64,000 nucleotides of DNA. Origin: CAWARU01 sp963805795. GTDB lineage: Bacteria > Pseudomonadota > Gammaproteobacteria > UBA6186 > Azoamicaceae. A program made the position numbers and the translations under genes. Shown here one piece after another: positions 63,077 to 64,000 of this stretch; the first letter of the stretch is position 1, and each line of letters starts with the position of its first letter. The DNA lies in contig CAWDVG010000004.1 in the NCBI GenBank assembly GCA_963805795.1, forward strand, positions 186,001 through 250,000, read 5' to 3'. Under the pieces are notes generated by a model. That model had not been told where the DNA came from and did no database searches. It worked only from the letters and a program-made list of their open reading frames with translations.

Positions 63077-64000
63077 TCATGACCTTAAATTTTCATCAAT
63101 CAATCTTGCTGCACGCAAGGCAGAAATATAAGCACCATGGAAACATCCCATTAATCCTAAGGGTACTACTGCATCGCCTGCAAACACTAACCTTCCATCC
63201 CATTCTGGACTCATCATATTCACAATATCTTTGTCTTTGGTTTTAACTGAAAAACTAGCATAGGATCCATGGGTATAAGGATCATGTTGCCAAGCAGTGA
63301 CTTCTTCGAAAATCGGATCTGGTGCCTCTGGCCATGCTGCTTTGATAGCAGCTTTTGCATCTTTGATTAAACCCACTGAATCTCTTAGTCCATCATCAGC
63401 AAAGAAAGATGCAATAAGAGTCGGTTCTACATTTTCGAATACTTTATTAGCATTCAAAAATACTGTAACGGGCCTTGCATTAGAATTGGTGTTCAAGACA
63501 ACAAAACTCTTGTTTTCCTTTTTCCAAAATTGGGTTTTAAATTTTAAGGTTACCGTATTCATAATGCCCATTTTAAGGTTTTGAATAGCCATTTTTTTAT
63601 CATTAGATAAACCGTAAATTTCTACTACATTTTTTTGCAATACTCCTAACGGCATTGCAACAATAACTGCCTCACCTATATACTGCTCTCCATTTAAAGC
63701 ATTCACTTTCACCTTTTTATTTTCTTGCTCAATCTTAGATACAAAACTATCGAAATAAATTTTTGTGTTTTTGAGAGTGTTTTCAATATGCTTAACAAAG
63801 GTATAATATCCATGCTTTTCAATAATGTGATGCACATTGCCATATTCAAAAAATACCAATTCATTCGTTTTGGCATTTTGCATTATTGTTTGAAATTCTT
63901 CCATAGGTATTCCTGAATATGCTTCAGCAAATGTCGTCGCTAATGTAACTGCAAATTGTTCTTCAATTGAAGAAGTATCATGTTTTGAAAAATTAGGACA
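63077..64000 (-). CDS. Flavin-containing amine oxidase (5' part outside the window)
   Basis: The frame is open to the right edge (reading CPNFSKHDTSSIEEQFAVTL upstream of the first internal Met at 63904), so the N-terminal FAD-binding part lies beyond the window. Visible: VIVAMPLGVLQKNVVEIYGL, VTLKFKTQFWKKENKSFVVL, WQHDPYTHGSYASFSVKT and the C-terminal FAD motif GRLVFAGDAVVPLGLMGCFHGAYISALRAAR, typical of monoamine/polyamine oxidases of the amino-oxidase superfamily (PF01593). Oxidises an amine to an aldehyde or imine with release of peroxide; substrate unknown. Confidence 0.88.
   Translation of the reverse strand, partial: CPNFSKHDTSSIEEQFAVTLATTFAEAYSGIPMEEFQTIMQNAKTNELVFFEYGNVHHIIEKHGYYTFVKHIENTLKNTKIYFDSFVSKIEQENKKVKVNALNGEQYIGEAVIVAMPLGVLQKNVVEIYGLSNDKKMAIQNLKMGIMNTVTLKFKTQFWKKENKSFVVLNTNSNARPVTVFLNANKVFENVEPTLIASFFADDGLRDSVGLIKDAKAAIKAAWPEAPDPIFEEVTAWQHDPYTHGSYASFSVKTKDKDIVNMMSPEWDGRLVFAGDAVVPLGLMGCFHGAYISALRAARLIDENLRS

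Overview
The window is AT-rich and gene-dense but littered with decayed genes and transposase remnants. Three features suggest a host-associated gammaproteobacterium of Legionellales/Coxiellaceae type: eukaryotic-like modules (leucine-rich repeats, an ankyrin-type repeat, TIR and NB-ARC domains, kinesin-light-chain-type TPRs), two proteins ending in a CAAX-like tail, and many small accessory enzymes. That assignment is inference; there is no rRNA, complete tRNA or core-gene block to fix the taxon.

Region 1 (1-12.5 kb, all minus strand) is an operon-like run. In transcription order it encodes a membrane-anchored TPR protein, a TIR protein, a 1251-residue TIR/NB-ARC/TPR protein, a 969-residue NB-ARC/TPR protein with a second P-loop kinase domain at its C-terminus, and a frameshifted TIR protein. 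A transposase remnant and a secreted protein cut by the window edge follow. The TIR and NB-ARC proteins carry N-terminal signal-peptide or membrane-anchor sequences, which is odd for intracellular NLR-like ATPases. This is the most unusual locus in the window.

Region 2 (12.7-38.6 kb) is a mosaic of IS21, IS4-like, IS481 and IS66 pieces, a palindromic MITE, chimeric pseudogenes (GlcG/APH, amidase/GNAT, Nudix/GlcG) and candidate effectors. The effectors include an ankyrin-type protein, a truncated ParE/GyrB look-alike, an LRR protein with an Ala-rich tail, and two diverged copies of a two-gene cassette. In each cassette an unknown Cys-rich coiled-coil protein is followed by an LRR-like protein ending in Cys-Val-Met-Leu, a candidate prenylation signal. 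An intact AbiE-type toxin-antitoxin pair, an orphan broken AbiEi gene with a 28-bp perfect palindrome upstream, a polysaccharide deacetylase and an acyltransferase also lie here. A 50-nt 3' fragment of tRNA-Arg(ACG) sits at 38.6 kb beside an intact IS481 element and looks like an attachment-site scar.

Region 3 (39-64 kb) is mostly intact accessory metabolism and resistance-like enzymes. It holds two APH-family kinases, a second acyltransferase, Nudix, methyltransferases, GNATs, a nucleotidyltransferase, alpha/beta hydrolases, and a class III cyclase-like protein related by motif to Pycsar cyclases. It also holds two ABC half-exporters, an MHS-type MFS transporter, a hydroxyacid dehydrogenase overlapping a 2H phosphoesterase, an alanine dehydrogenase/PntA-like enzyme, a VOC protein, an epoxide-hydrolase-like enzyme, aspartate-semialdehyde dehydrogenase, a broken shikimate kinase, a P-loop ATPase and a flavin amine oxidase cut by the right edge. 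The first ABC transporter appears to have captured the promoter and first codons of a duplicated GNAT gene.
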